From positions 1 through 21,246 of the forward strand of contig NZ_JBHRSA010000020.1 of the NCBI RefSeq assembly GCF_042643145.1: DNA of 21,246 nucleotides, given 5' to 3'. The notes under the pieces were generated by a model, which worked only from the letters and a program-made list of their open reading frames with translations, was not told the origin of the DNA and searched no databases. The translations under genes and the position numbers were made by a program. This document shows, piece after piece, positions 6,612 to 14,446 of the stretch. Source of the stretch: Virgibacillus_O xinjiangensis (GTDB taxonomy: Bacteria > Bacillota > Bacilli > Bacillales > Amphibacillaceae). The stretch's first letter is position 1. Each line of letters begins with the position of its first letter.

Positions 6612-8909
6612 TTATTTCTTCTGCAACACTTCCTGGCGGACATCCTCCGCCGCTTTGACCATTTCTCTCAAAGCACCAACCGTTTCCGTTTCATTCCTCG
6701 TCTTCAAACCGCAATCCGGATTGATCCAGAACTGCTTCGGTGAAATCACCTGCAATGCACGATGGATGTTTTGTTTCATTTCCTCTTTATCCGGGATCCG
6801 CGGGCTGTGGATATCATAGACCCCAAGGCCAATTTCTTTATCATACGTGTTCTCTTCAAAGGTGGAAATGATGTCTCCATGACTTCTGGATGTTTCAATC
6901 GAAATCACATCTGCATCCAGCCCATCGATCGTTTCATAAATATGATGAAACTCTGAGTAGCACATATGTGTATGGATTTGTGTCCGGTCCTCTACAGAGG
7001 ATGTTGTTAGACGGAAGGCATATACTGCTGCGTCCAGGTATGCTTTCCATTTCTTCTTATCAAGCGGAAGACCCTCTCTCAAAGCTGGCTCATCCACTTG
7101 GATGATGTGAATGCCTTCTTGCTCTAACGCTTCCACTTCCTCCCTCAAAGCAAGGGCAATCTGGTTCTGTGTAGTATCACGCGGAACATCCTCATTGACA
7201 AACGACCAATTCAGAATGGTTACCGGGCCTGTCAGCATGCCCTTCACTGGTCGATCGGTCAAGGACTGTGCATACACCGTCTCTTTGACTGTCATCGGCT
7301 GATCAAAGGACACATCACCAAATATGAGCGGCGGCTTCACACAACGGGATCCATATGACTGGACCCAGCCGAATTTCGTCACGCCGAACCCGTTCAGCTT
7401 TTCACCGAAATATTCCACCATGTCCGTCCGCTCAAATTCCCCGTGGACCAGTACATCCAATCCCAATTCTTCCTGGATGTTGATCCACTTTTCTATTTTC
7501 CCTTTAATGAACGCATCATATTGTTCATTGGTAATGTCGCCTTTGCGCCATTTTGTCCGTGTTCTTCGTTCCTCAAATGTCTGTGGCAAACTTCCGATGG
7601 TGGTGGTCGGAAGGATTGGCAGATGGCGGGCTTTTTGCTGCTCTTTGATTCGGTCTTTAAACGGCAGGCCGCGTTCCACAGCTGAAGCACCCGACGCTTC
7701 TATCTCTTTTAGCGCTTGACGGACTCGTTCATTTTTTCGATCGGTTTCCTTGTTGAAGTGATTGAGTTCTGCTTGGTTTTTTTCCAGTTCCTTTTGAATG
7801 CTATCTTTTCCTTGCAGCAAGCCTTTCGTAAGGATCACCGTTTCCTCTAGTTTTTCATCCGCAAAAGCTAAACCAGCCTTCACCCCGGAATCAAGTTGTG
7901 CCTCCAGCTTGACCGTAACAGGCACATGCAGCAAGGAAGTAGATGGCTGAACAATGATGGGACTCTCTCCAATATGATGTTGGATCTCATTCAACAGATT
8001 CAGCTTTTCTTCCACATTCGCTTTCCAAACATTACGCCCATTGATCACCCCACAGGCAAGCACTTTATCTTTGGGAAAACCGAATTCTTTGAGTAATGCC
8101 AGCGAATCCCCTTGGATGAAGTCCATCCCGATGGCTTCCACTGGGAAAGACGTTACTTCTTTATAATTCACGATATGCTCAAAATACGTTTGTAAAATGA
8201 TCTTCAATTCGGGTGCAGCTTGCTGAAAGGTCTCATATACTTGTTTAGCCTGATCTAATACCTTTTCAGACAATTCGGTTCCAAAAATCGGCTCATCGAT
8301 CTGCACCCAAGTTGCTCCTGCATCTTCCAGCTCTTTTAAAATTTGCACATATAATGGAAGGAATTTGTCCAGTAAGCTGGAAAAATCCGCTTCATCATAT
8401 CCTTTTGCCAGCTGTAGATACGTAATCGGCCCGACGATCACTGGTTTTCCATCGACCCCCAACTTCTCTTTCGCTTCCTTGTAATAGGTTAACGGGCGAT
8501 TTTCCGTGAGTTCCGGCTGAACAGACTGCAGCTCCGGAACAATGTAATGATAGTTTGTGTTAAACCACTTGGTCATTTCGGAAGCAACCGCCTGCTGTGT
8601 CCCGCGAGCAACAGCAAAATATGTGTCAATATCCACTTTCCCTCCTTCATAGCCAAAGCGTTCCGGAATAACACCAAACATTGCCGAAGTATCCAGCACA
8701 TGATCGTATAGGGAAAAGTCCCCGACCGGAATGAGATCGATTCCTTTTTCCTTCTGTTTCTTTATATTATCCAGTCTGATTTCATCGGTTCTCTCCAATA
8801 ATTCCTTTTCCGTTATTTCCTTTTTCCAATAGCTCTCCAATGCCCTTTTCCATTCTCTTTGCTCCCCTATTCTCGGATATCCTACATTTGAACTGATTAT
8901 ATTTTGCAT
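6612..8909 (-). CDS. metE: Cobalamin-independent methionine synthase
   Basis: This 765-aa enzyme transfers the methyl group of 5-methyl-tetrahydrofolate (polyglutamate) to homocysteine in the cytosol, the last step of methionine synthesis. The length is full for the family, with the N-terminal MetE domain starting SNVGYPRIGEQREWKRA and the catalytic barrel starting LPTTTIGSLPQT. The zinc and homocysteine ligands are all present: His648 and Cys650 (HTHMC), Glu672 (SIET) and Cys733 (PDCGLKTR). They sit at a constant +7 offset from the E. coli ligands. GGAGGAGG precedes the ATG at 8909. It lies 19 bp after yitJ in the same orientation, so the reductase that makes its methyl donor is cotranscribed. 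No riboswitch lies between them. The gene appears intact. Confidence 0.98.
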   Translation of the reverse strand: MQNIISSNVGYPRIGEQREWKRALESYWKKEITEKELLERTDEIRLDNIKKQKEKGIDLIPVGDFSLYDHVLDTSAMFGVIPERFGYEGGKVDIDTYFAVARGTQQAVASEMTKWFNTNYHYIVPELQSVQPELTENRPLTYYKEAKEKLGVDGKPVIVGPITYLQLAKGYDEADFSSLLDKFLPLYVQILKELEDAGATWVQIDEPIFGTELSEKVLDQAKQVYETFQQAAPELKIILQTYFEHIVNYKEVTSFPVEAIGMDFIQGDSLALLKEFGFPKDKVLACGVINGRNVWKANVEEKLNLLNEIQHHIGESPIIVQPSTSLLHVPVTVKLEAQLDSGVKAGLAFADEKLEETVILTKGLLQGKDSIQKELEKNQAELNHFNKETDRKNERVRQALKEIEASGASAVERGLPFKDRIKEQQKARHLPILPTTTIGSLPQTFEERRTRTKWRKGDITNEQYDAFIKGKIEKWINIQEELGLDVLVHGEFERTDMVEYFGEKLNGFGVTKFGWVQSYGSRCVKPPLIFGDVSFDQPMTVKETVYAQSLTDRPVKGMLTGPVTILNWSFVNEDVPRDTTQNQIALALREEVEALEQEGIHIIQVDEPALREGLPLDKKKWKAYLDAAVYAFRLTTSSVEDRTQIHTHMCYSEFHHIYETIDGLDADVISIETSRSHGDIISTFEENTYDKEIGLGVYDIHSPRIPDKEEMKQNIHRALQVISPKQFWINPDCGLKTRNETETVGALREMVKAAEDVRQEVLQKK

Positions 8910-8928
8910 CTTTCATCCTCCTCCATCG

Positions 8929-10791
8929 TTATATCAAGCTTGTTTTCGCATCCTCGATTTCCTCATCCAAATGGACCTTTTCCCGAATATATCTGACCAG
9001 CTCTGCTGACATCTTATAGCGCATGAATGGTGTCACTAGATAAATGCCATGGAAGTGCTCCAGCGCGGTATCAATCAATTCTTTCGCTATTTCGAGACCG
9101 ATCTGGGCGGAGTATTCTTTATCCCCCTCAGCGGACTGCATCTTATTTCGGACATCATCCGTCAGCTTGATGCCTGGTACTTCATTGTGGAGAAACTCGG
9201 CATTGCGTGAAGATGTAAGCGGCATGATTCCAATGTACATCGGCTGTTCCAAATGTTTGGTTGCCTCATATAATTCTTTGATTTTTTCACAGCTATAGAT
9301 GGGCTGCGTCAAAAAGTAATCCGCACCACAATCTATTTTCTTTTCCATTCGTTTAACGGCCGCATCGATTCTCGCTACATTCGGGTTAAACGCAGCACCG
9401 ACATGAAAGTTTGTTGCCTTTTTCAAGGATTTGCCCGAGAACGAAATCCCTTTATTCAGTTGCTTGATCATTTTGATCAAATCAAAAGATGTGACATCAA
9501 ACACCGATGTAGCTCCTGGAAAGTCGCCAATTTTGGTCGGATCCCCGGTGATGGCCAATATTTCATGAATGCCATCGGTATCCAGCCCCATCAAGTGTGA
9601 TTGCAGTCCAATCAAGTTGCGGTCCCGGCATGTCAAATGAACGAGTGGCTTGACTCCCGATTCCCTCTGGATTTTCGTGGCAACAGCCGAATTGGCTATT
9701 CGCGGTGTCGCCAGCGAATTATCTGCCAGAGTGATTGCATCGACTCCTGCCTCTTTCAACACCTGGACCCCTTTCATATACTCCGTTGTATCCAAATGTT
9801 TTGGTGCATCCAGCTCCACGATGATGCTATGCCTTTCTTTCACGATATCTGTCAATGAAGCTTCTTCTTTCCCCTGTACGTCCTTGATTTCCATTGGCGC
9901 TTCTTTGGTGATCACTTCTTTTTCCCTCAATGGGGTCAAACCGCGGACACCTTCCACTAATGCTTCCACATGCTTCGGTGTCGTACCGCAACAGCCGCCC
10001 AGAAGCCTGACACCTTCATCCCGAAACTCCTTCGCACATGCCCTGAAATAATCCGGTTCATTTTCATAAACCAATTTACCCTCGTGATAACTAGGCAGGC
10101 TGGCATTCGGATATGCCGCAAGATACGCATGTTTCGGCAATGGAACATTTTTTAATGACTCGATCATATGAAAAGGCCCAAGCCGGCAATTGATCCCGAC
10201 CACATTTGCGCCCAGATCTTCTAATTCTTTCAGGGCATCTGCTAAAGGAACACCGTTTTGCAGAATCCCTGCTTCATGCATCGAAACATTGGCGATGATC
10301 GGGATATCTGTTTCTTTCCTTGCTATTTTCAAAACGGTCCGCAATTCCTCTAAATCGTAGTACGTCTCTAACATCAGCCCATCGACGTTCTCCAGAAGCA
10401 AACAATATAATTGCTCCCGGAAACTTCTCTTGATTTCTTCCTTCGATGCTTGGGAGGACCTTGTTCCATGGATGCCACCGATAGTTCCCAATACAAAGAC
10501 ATCTTTTCCAGCCGCTGCTTGCTTGGCGATTCGAATAGCCTTTGTGTTGATTTCCTTCACCTTGTCTTCCAGGCCAAAACGCGCCAATTTCACATAATTC
10601 GCCCCATAGGTATTGGTTTGGATGATATTGCAACCGGCATCAATATAAGCCTTGTGAATGTTGGTGATTTGTTCCTCATGCGTCAGATTCAATTCTTCAA
10701 AACACTGGTCAATACCGTATGAGTAAAGCAATGTGCCCATTGCACCGTCGCCAATCAGAAATCCTTTCTCCAGTTCTGTCAGTAAATCCAT
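8929..10791 (-). CDS. yitJ: Bifunctional homocysteine S-methyltransferase / methylenetetrahydrofolate reductase
   Basis: This two-domain cytosolic protein of 620 aa has the organisation of B. subtilis YitJ. The N-terminal homocysteine methyltransferase domain (about 1-285) shows DGAMGT, TNTYGAN and the three zinc Cys: one in GINCRLGP (Cys202) and two in GGCCGTTP (Cys267-268). The C-terminal flavin-dependent MTHFR barrel (about 320-600) starts IIVELDAPK and includes LADNSLATPRI, LTCRDRN and DYFLTQPIY. It makes 5-methyl-THF, the methyl donor used by MetE. The methyltransferase half may use S-methylmethionine or another donor. I choose the ATG at 10791; the GTG at 10803 overlaps the GGAG ribosome site. 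It forms an operon with metE, and the upstream region has tandem palindromes rather than an S-box. Confidence 0.95.
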   Translation of the reverse strand: MDLLTELEKGFLIGDGAMGTLLYSYGIDQCFEELNLTHEEQITNIHKAYIDAGCNIIQTNTYGANYVKLARFGLEDKVKEINTKAIRIAKQAAAGKDVFVLGTIGGIHGTRSSQASKEEIKRSFREQLYCLLLENVDGLMLETYYDLEELRTVLKIARKETDIPIIANVSMHEAGILQNGVPLADALKELEDLGANVVGINCRLGPFHMIESLKNVPLPKHAYLAAYPNASLPSYHEGKLVYENEPDYFRACAKEFRDEGVRLLGGCCGTTPKHVEALVEGVRGLTPLREKEVITKEAPMEIKDVQGKEEASLTDIVKERHSIIVELDAPKHLDTTEYMKGVQVLKEAGVDAITLADNSLATPRIANSAVATKIQRESGVKPLVHLTCRDRNLIGLQSHLMGLDTDGIHEILAITGDPTKIGDFPGATSVFDVTSFDLIKMIKQLNKGISFSGKSLKKATNFHVGAAFNPNVARIDAAVKRMEKKIDCGADYFLTQPIYSCEKIKELYEATKHLEQPMYIGIMPLTSSRNAEFLHNEVPGIKLTDDVRNKMQSAEGDKEYSAQIGLEIAKELIDTALEHFHGIYLVTPFMRYKMSAELVRYIREKVHLDEEIEDAKTSLI

Positions 10792-10941
10792 GTATTCTAC
10801 CACTCCTTTCCCTTCTCTTATAAGACGATAAATAACTCTATATTCCCAATATTCATATTTGTTTATCTGTTATATATATCGTAACACAGCCCAAACGCTA
10901 TAATGTAACGGTTATAACTAATAACTCGTTATAACTTACGG
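10792..10941 (-). promoter_or_regulatory. Promoter region of yitJ-metE with two GTTATAAC palindromes
   Basis: Two identical 8-bp palindromes GTTATAAC, at 10911-10918 and 10928-10935, are spaced 17 bp centre to centre with AT-rich sequence between. They lie 120-145 bp before the start codon. Downstream on the minus strand is a -10-like TATATA/TATAAC with no good -35, as expected for an activator-dependent promoter. No SAM-I (S-box), SAM-II or T-box motif is visible. A LysR-type (MetR/CmbR-like) site is a reasonable guess; the regulator itself is not in the window. Confidence 0.5.
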
Positions 10942-10956
10942 CTATACCCACAGGAA

Positions 10957-11004
10957 TGCAAAAAGCCCATCGCCCTCCCTCTTCAGAGGCAGGCGATGGG
11001 CTTT
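10957..11004 (-). terminator. Terminator of the DUF488 gene
   Basis: A 13-bp perfect outer stem (10962-10974 with 10992-11004), plus an inner CTC/GAG stem, is followed by five T residues on the minus strand. It lies about 105 bp past the DUF488 stop codon and just before the yitJ control region, insulating the two units. Confidence 0.85.
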
Positions 11005-11108
11005 CAGGTGGCTGAGCTGTATCATGGTCGTGACCACTTCTCTTTCCCTATATATGTTGAGAAATGTAAAACGAAGAATCTTTAGATAGAAGGCGAACAA
11101 GACACCCA

Positions 11109-11663
11109 CTAATCCCCAAGCATCGGGTACACTACGGTTCCATCCTTTTCCACAATAGGCATCGCACCCCACCGGCCAAGCTCATGACCGACCAATTCCG
11201 TTTCGCCTTCAGAGTTTTTGATCAGATGGAAAACGTCCCAGCCATTCGCCTGCAGCCAGTTGCTGATCAACAGGCGATGGCACCTGGCTGGATGCCGCTC
11301 GGAGCACATATAGACGAGATTCTTCTTTCGGGCCTCAGCCTGTAAACCCTCCAGTCCATTTTGGAACATTTCCGTTAATGTATAGTCCGCATAGTTATGG
11401 AACGAGCGATTGTTCCAGCCAGCATTTAAGTCTTCTCCAATCTCGCCTGACCGGCTCCGCCTGCCACCGAGCAATGAGAAATGACGGTAGTCGAGGCCCG
11501 CTTCCCCAAGCCAATCATCCATGCTTTCCTTGTTGAACTGCGGGTGTTTCCGGCTGGCAGGAAAAGCACGGATATCCGCTACATATTCGATACCAGCAGC
11601 CTCGAGCATCTGCAGGAAATGTTGCTTGTCATGGCCGGAATGCCCGATCGTATAGATCCTCAT
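11109..11663 (-). CDS. DUF488 family protein
   Basis: The 184-residue protein begins MRIYTIGHSGHD, the TIGHS hallmark of DUF488. It also has VADIRAFPASRKHPQF (family: VD.R..P.S....F) and the C-terminal CSERHPARCHR block with its two Cys (usual form CaE....CHR). The Cys and Arg/His residues suggest a metal- or nucleotide-related active site, but the biochemical role of DUF488 is not established. AAGGAGG lies about 8 bases before the ATG. It stands between an S-box-controlled transporter and the yitJ-metE operon, each side closed by its own terminator, so it looks monocistronic. A tie to methionine metabolism is suggested only by location. Confidence 0.9.
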   Translation of the reverse strand: MRIYTIGHSGHDKQHFLQMLEAAGIEYVADIRAFPASRKHPQFNKESMDDWLGEAGLDYRHFSLLGGRRSRSGEIGEDLNAGWNNRSFHNYADYTLTEMFQNGLEGLQAEARKKNLVYMCSERHPARCHRLLISNWLQANGWDVFHLIKNSEGETELVGHELGRWGAMPIVEKDGTVVYPMLGD

Positions 11664-11839
11664 AACCCTGGCCTCCTTGTTAGCAGCTTATGTAACAACC
11701 TATACCCTTTCTATTATTTTATCAAAATTCCTACCGGCAACAGAGTTTACGTTATAGAGACTTCAATGAACCACAGAGCCGTTAACAAACCAAACGGAAG
11801 TGGAGCATCTATCAGATATAAACAATCCTATACAAATAA
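11664..11839. other. Intergenic region upstream of the DUF488 gene
   Basis: No gene is seen. Bases 11777-11796 hold CCGTT and AACGG arms around an AAC-rich loop; the minus strand reads CCGTTTGGTT, which matches 10 bases of repeat copy A. This is too short to call a repeat with confidence. Confidence 0.3.
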
Positions 11840-11868
11840 AACCGTCTGGTGATGAACACCAAACGGTT
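11836..11868 (-). terminator. Terminator of the YfcC-family transporter gene
   Basis: AACCGT-TGGTG pairs with CACCA-ACGGTT around ATGAA with one mismatch. On the minus strand it runs into a TTTTATTT tract, about 50 bp past the transporter stop codon. Confidence 0.75.
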
Positions 11869-11918
11869 ACGTACAACGGACCAAGTTGGACCAACCATCC
11901 AACAAAGTAAACTTTATT

Positions 11919-13328
11919 TTAGAGGGAGCCACCCCAATTAATCAATACACTGATGACCAAGGCAATCCAAGCGATACAGAGTGCTATGATGGCAAACGGG
12001 ACAATATAACGAAGCCATCTTCCATAAGGTACTCTGCATAAACCAAGCATTGCCATCAGCCCGCCCAATGTTGGGGAAAATAAATTGGTAAGGCCATCAC
12101 CGACTTGGAATGCTAAAATGGTCGATTGCCGTGTAATATCCAACATATCACCGACCGGAATCATGATCGGCAGTGTCACCATTGCTTGTCCACTCCCACT
12201 AGGAATCAGAATATTAATGATCGACTGGGCTACCGTCATGAACAAGACCGCTAGTGTTGTTGGCAAATAATCCAGCACAGAGACAAGGCCATGAGCAACT
12301 GTATCACTGATATTACCCTGGTTCATCACTACTTGAGTCGCCATTGCCACCCCAATCAAGATAGCTGCCAATGCACTAGGTTCTAGCGCTTTGGAAAATA
12401 CTTTGGCAATCTCACTGCCATTCAACCCAGCAATCAGTCCACAGACCATCCCGATCATCAGATAGATCGCAGCTACTTCATTGATATACCATCCTTGGGT
12501 GAAGATACCAGTGAGCATGATAATGATCCCAGAGATGAATACCAATAGCATGGCAATATCTTTTTTTCTCATGTGATATGTATCAAGCGGTTTGCTGAGT
12601 GACATGTCTTGAGTATCTATGTCATACCCCAGGCTTTTACCCGGGTTCTTTAAAATCTTTTTGAAATACCTTACGTTAAAATAAGCTAATACGGATAATA
12701 TAGCAAACACCAAAATACTTCTGAAAAGCCATCCTGAGAAGAGTTGCATTTCCGCTATCTTGTGTCCTACACCAACTGTATAAGGATTGAATGGAGATAA
12801 ACCAAATCCTACAAGCACACCCCCAATTCCAATACCGGCCCCGAGCATGGCATCTCCGCCAATTGCAACACTTACTAATACAGCGATTGGAATAAGGGCG
12901 ATATTATTTTCAAGCCCTACAAATATCCCGAAAAATCCATAAACGAATGTCATGATGACAACGACAAGGAAACGCCTGTTCATACCAACTTTCCGTATGA
13001 AGGTCCCTACTGTGTTTTCCAGCATCCCCGTTCTTTCCAATAGTCCGAACATCATAGCAGCCGCGAATGTGACAAAGACGATATCGGACATTTCTTGGAA
13101 ACCTTCTGGAATTGCCGTAAATAAATCGAGAATCCCAACCGGACTACTCTCTATGAAATCAAACGTCCCAGGAATAGTCCGAGTGGCACCATCCACATCT
13201 TCCCTTTCATAAGATCCTGCCGGAATAATATACGTCAAAATAGCTGCAGCAACTACAATATAAAACAATAGAGCAAGTGGATGTGGAATCCGATCCAGCA
13301 ATTTTTTACTTTTATTTTCTTCCTGCAT
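11919..13328 (-). CDS. YfcC-family membrane transporter under SAM-riboswitch control
   Basis: This 469-aa polytopic transporter belongs to the YfcC/DcuC-type branch of the ion transporter superfamily. It opens DRIPHPLALLFYIVVAAAILTYIIPAGSYER, typical of YfcC proteins. It carries the family glycine-rich re-entrant regions VGFGLSPFNPYTVGVGHKI (about 175-193) and IPSGSGQAMVTLPIMIP (about 375-391), and GDGLTNLFSPTLGG near 408-421. Members are usually annotated as C4-dicarboxylate or basic amino-acid carriers. AGAGGTG lies 8 bases before the ATG. The gene is alone in its unit: its own promoter, a complete S-box leader and its own terminator. Because S-box genes are almost always for methionine, cysteine or SAM metabolism, I infer uptake of methionine or a related sulfur compound. 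Transport itself is supported by sequence, the substrate by context only. Confidence 0.9.
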   Translation of the reverse strand: MQEENKSKKLLDRIPHPLALLFYIVVAAAILTYIIPAGSYEREDVDGATRTIPGTFDFIESSPVGILDLFTAIPEGFQEMSDIVFVTFAAAMMFGLLERTGMLENTVGTFIRKVGMNRRFLVVVIMTFVYGFFGIFVGLENNIALIPIAVLVSVAIGGDAMLGAGIGIGGVLVGFGLSPFNPYTVGVGHKIAEMQLFSGWLFRSILVFAILSVLAYFNVRYFKKILKNPGKSLGYDIDTQDMSLSKPLDTYHMRKKDIAMLLVFISGIIIMLTGIFTQGWYINEVAAIYLMIGMVCGLIAGLNGSEIAKVFSKALEPSALAAILIGVAMATQVVMNQGNISDTVAHGLVSVLDYLPTTLAVLFMTVAQSIINILIPSGSGQAMVTLPIMIPVGDMLDITRQSTILAFQVGDGLTNLFSPTLGGLMAMLGLCRVPYGRWLRYIVPFAIIALCIAWIALVISVLINWGGSL

Positions 13329-13329
13329 A

Positions 13330-13490
13330 GTTGTTCACCTCTTGTGTGTATTTTCTTTCGTTGAGTTAAACGACTGTGCCCTCGCATAACGGTACATATA
13401 ATAACGTCCGTATTACCATAGCAATACTCGGCTTTTTCCAATACTGTCCCCTGGCTTCTATCCCCCTTGTATCTAATTAATAAATTTTGA
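13330..13490 (-). other. Leader between the riboswitch terminator and the transporter start
   Basis: This untranslated stretch of about 160 nt shows no second riboswitch. A TTG-initiated frame behind AGGGGA (about 13443) runs into the transporter gene in another frame and is not credited. The string CCAGGGGACAGT resembles half of a Bacilli REP motif, but no partner arm is present. Confidence 0.3.
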
Positions 13491-13493
13491 TAG

Positions 13494-13529
13494 ACACAAA
13501 ACAACCTCTTCCAATGGGAAAGAGGCTGT
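13494..13529 (-). terminator. Riboswitch expression-platform terminator
   Basis: ACAGCCTCTTTC pairs with GGAAGAGGTTGT (12 bp, two G-U pairs) and is followed by a short T-rich tract on the minus strand. It begins 13 bases after the aptamer P1 and lies about 165 nt before the transporter start codon. A competing antiterminator would use the 3' strand of P1. Confidence 0.85.
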
Positions 13530-13542
13530 ATGTCTATTTCGC

Positions 13543-13650
13543 CTTATCTCCCAGAATAAATCCGAATTATTCTGCAGGAATTGGCACCTTTCCTTCTAAA
13601 AGGAGGTAGCCGGACGTCATTGGGCCTGTCCCTCAGTCACTCTTGATAAG
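13543..13650 (-). promoter_or_regulatory. SAM-I (S-box) riboswitch aptamer
   Basis: On the minus strand, P1 is formed by CTTATC (13645-13650) and GATAAG (13543-13548). Between them are GAGGGACAGGCCC, AATGACG, CCGGCTACC, then AAGGTGCCAATTCCTGCAG and a P4 hairpin (CAGAATAA...TTTATTCTG). These match the conserved S-box blocks in order and spacing. The one departure from the consensus I recall is GGCTACC for GGCAACC. SAM binding should favour the terminator that follows and shut off the YfcC-family gene when methionine is plentiful. Confidence 0.94.
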
Positions 13651-13690
13651 TAAAATTATTAAATTAGAAAATTTTTGTTAGTAATGAGCA

Positions 13691-13719
13691 ATTTTATACT
13701 CGAGTGAGTTTTTTGTCAA
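13691..13719 (-). promoter_or_regulatory. Sigma-A promoter of the S-box transporter gene
   Basis: On the minus strand TTGACA (13714-13719), 17 bp, then TAAAAT (13691-13696). This is nearly consensus and puts the start near 13684, about 34 nt before the aptamer. Confidence 0.85.
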
Positions 13720-13832
13720 TAAGATAAAGAGATTTTTGGAGGAAGATGTCGGATCAAGTCGATAGATTGGTTACTAATCGGCTGACTCTGATGGAGCTGG
13801 AATAAAATTTTCAGTCTATCTTGCCTGTTTAG

Positions 13833-13854
13833 CTCAAAACCCTGCTATTTTGAG
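13833..13854. repeat. Inverted repeat upstream of the cupin gene
   Basis: CTCAAAA (13833-13839) and TTTTGAG (13848-13854) form a perfect 7-bp inverted repeat with an 8-base loop, 13 bp before the FNR-like palindrome. It may be a second operator half-site pair or a small hairpin. Confidence 0.35.
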
Positions 13855-13866
13855 ATCAATCATTCC

Positions 13867-13912
13867 AAAATTGACCTAGGTCAATTTTTTTATCCGTTTA
13901 TTAGAATATACT
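13867..13912 (+). promoter_or_regulatory. FNR/CRP-like operator and promoter of the cupin-PAS pair
   Basis: A perfect 22-bp palindrome at 13867-13888 has the core TTGAC-CTAG-GTCAA (13871-13884), matching the TTGA(T/C)-N4-(A/G)TCAA form bound by FNR/DNR-type regulators. A -10-like TATACT at 13907-13912 predicts a start near 13919, which puts the palindrome centre (13877.5) at -41.5, the classical class II activator position. No good -35 is present, as expected. The regulator is not in the window. Confidence 0.6.
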
Positions 13913-13964
13913 TTGGTTAGAAAGTCAGATTTACTTATGATTCATCAAATGGGAGGAAGTTGAC

Positions 13965-14306
13965 ATGAAAATACAAAACCTTAACGAATATATGGAAATG
14001 AATAAGGAGAGGTTTACGAAACGGATTATTTTTAAAGAGGACAAAAGTACGGTGTTTGTGCTTAACTTTGAACCTGGTCAAACTTTGCCTGCACATAAGC
14101 ATCCTGGCTCCAATGTATATTTACTTGTCCTACAGGGTGAAGGTACATTTACCATAGATAGGAAAGAAGTTCCTGTACAACAGGATGACGTTCTTGTATG
14201 TAATGGCGATGAAGAGCTGGCATTTGCCAGTACTGGGTCATCTGACGTAAGCCTATATGTCATGCTGAATAAGATCCCTGATGAGCAATATGCGAAAAAC
14301 ATGTAA
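13965..14306 (+). CDS. Small cupin-domain protein
   Basis: This 113-aa single-domain cupin carries the conserved motif 1, in which a Gly is followed by H-K-H (PAHKHPGSNVYLLVLQGEG, about residues 44-62). The two His provide metal ligands, and the GSNVYLL form is common in Bacilli cupins. Motif 2 (family P.gd...p...H) is weak: VQQDDVLVCNGDEELAFAS has no obvious His, so metal binding may be incomplete. GGGAGG lies 8 bases before the ATG. It is first in a plus-strand pair with a PAS protein 140 bp downstream, behind an FNR-like site. It is probably a cytosolic ligand-binding or redox-related protein; a precise role cannot be given. Confidence 0.88.
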   Translation: MKIQNLNEYMEMNKERFTKRIIFKEDKSTVFVLNFEPGQTLPAHKHPGSNVYLLVLQGEGTFTIDRKEVPVQQDDVLVCNGDEELAFASTGSSDVSLYVMLNKIPDEQYAKNM

Positions 14307-14366
14307 ACGCCAGTTCAGCTGTGATCAGAGGAACGGCTGCACCGGATTTCTTTTATAAGTCCATAC

Positions 14367-14389
14367 CTGCTATATAGCATTATTAGCAG
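14367..14389. repeat. Inverted repeat between the cupin and PAS genes
   Basis: CTGCTA (14367-14372) and TAGCAG (14384-14389) face each other around an 11-base AT-rich spacer, overlapping a 12-bp palindrome TGCTATATAGCA. No T run follows, so it is not a good terminator. It may be an RNA processing or regulatory hairpin. Confidence 0.3.
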
Positions 14390-14446
14390 ATGAGTCTATG
14401 CTTACTATTATTTATAAAATTCTATTCTTAAAGGAGAGATTTAGAT

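Noticed and set aside
7324..7719. Long plus-strand frames opposite metE and yitJ
   Set aside because: They are antisense to highly conserved coding sequence, lack ribosome sites and resemble no protein.
10942..11172. 76-codon minus-strand frame overlapping the DUF488 terminator
   Set aside because: It runs through a strong terminator hairpin, overlaps the DUF488 gene and has no ribosome site; the hairpin explains the sequence.
13441..13465. CCAGGGGACAGT in the transporter leader as a second REP element
   Set aside because: Only one arm is present and there is no hairpin.
13253..13504. 83-codon minus-strand frame in the transporter leader
   Set aside because: It overlaps the start of the transporter in another frame and the riboswitch terminator, and has no convincing start.
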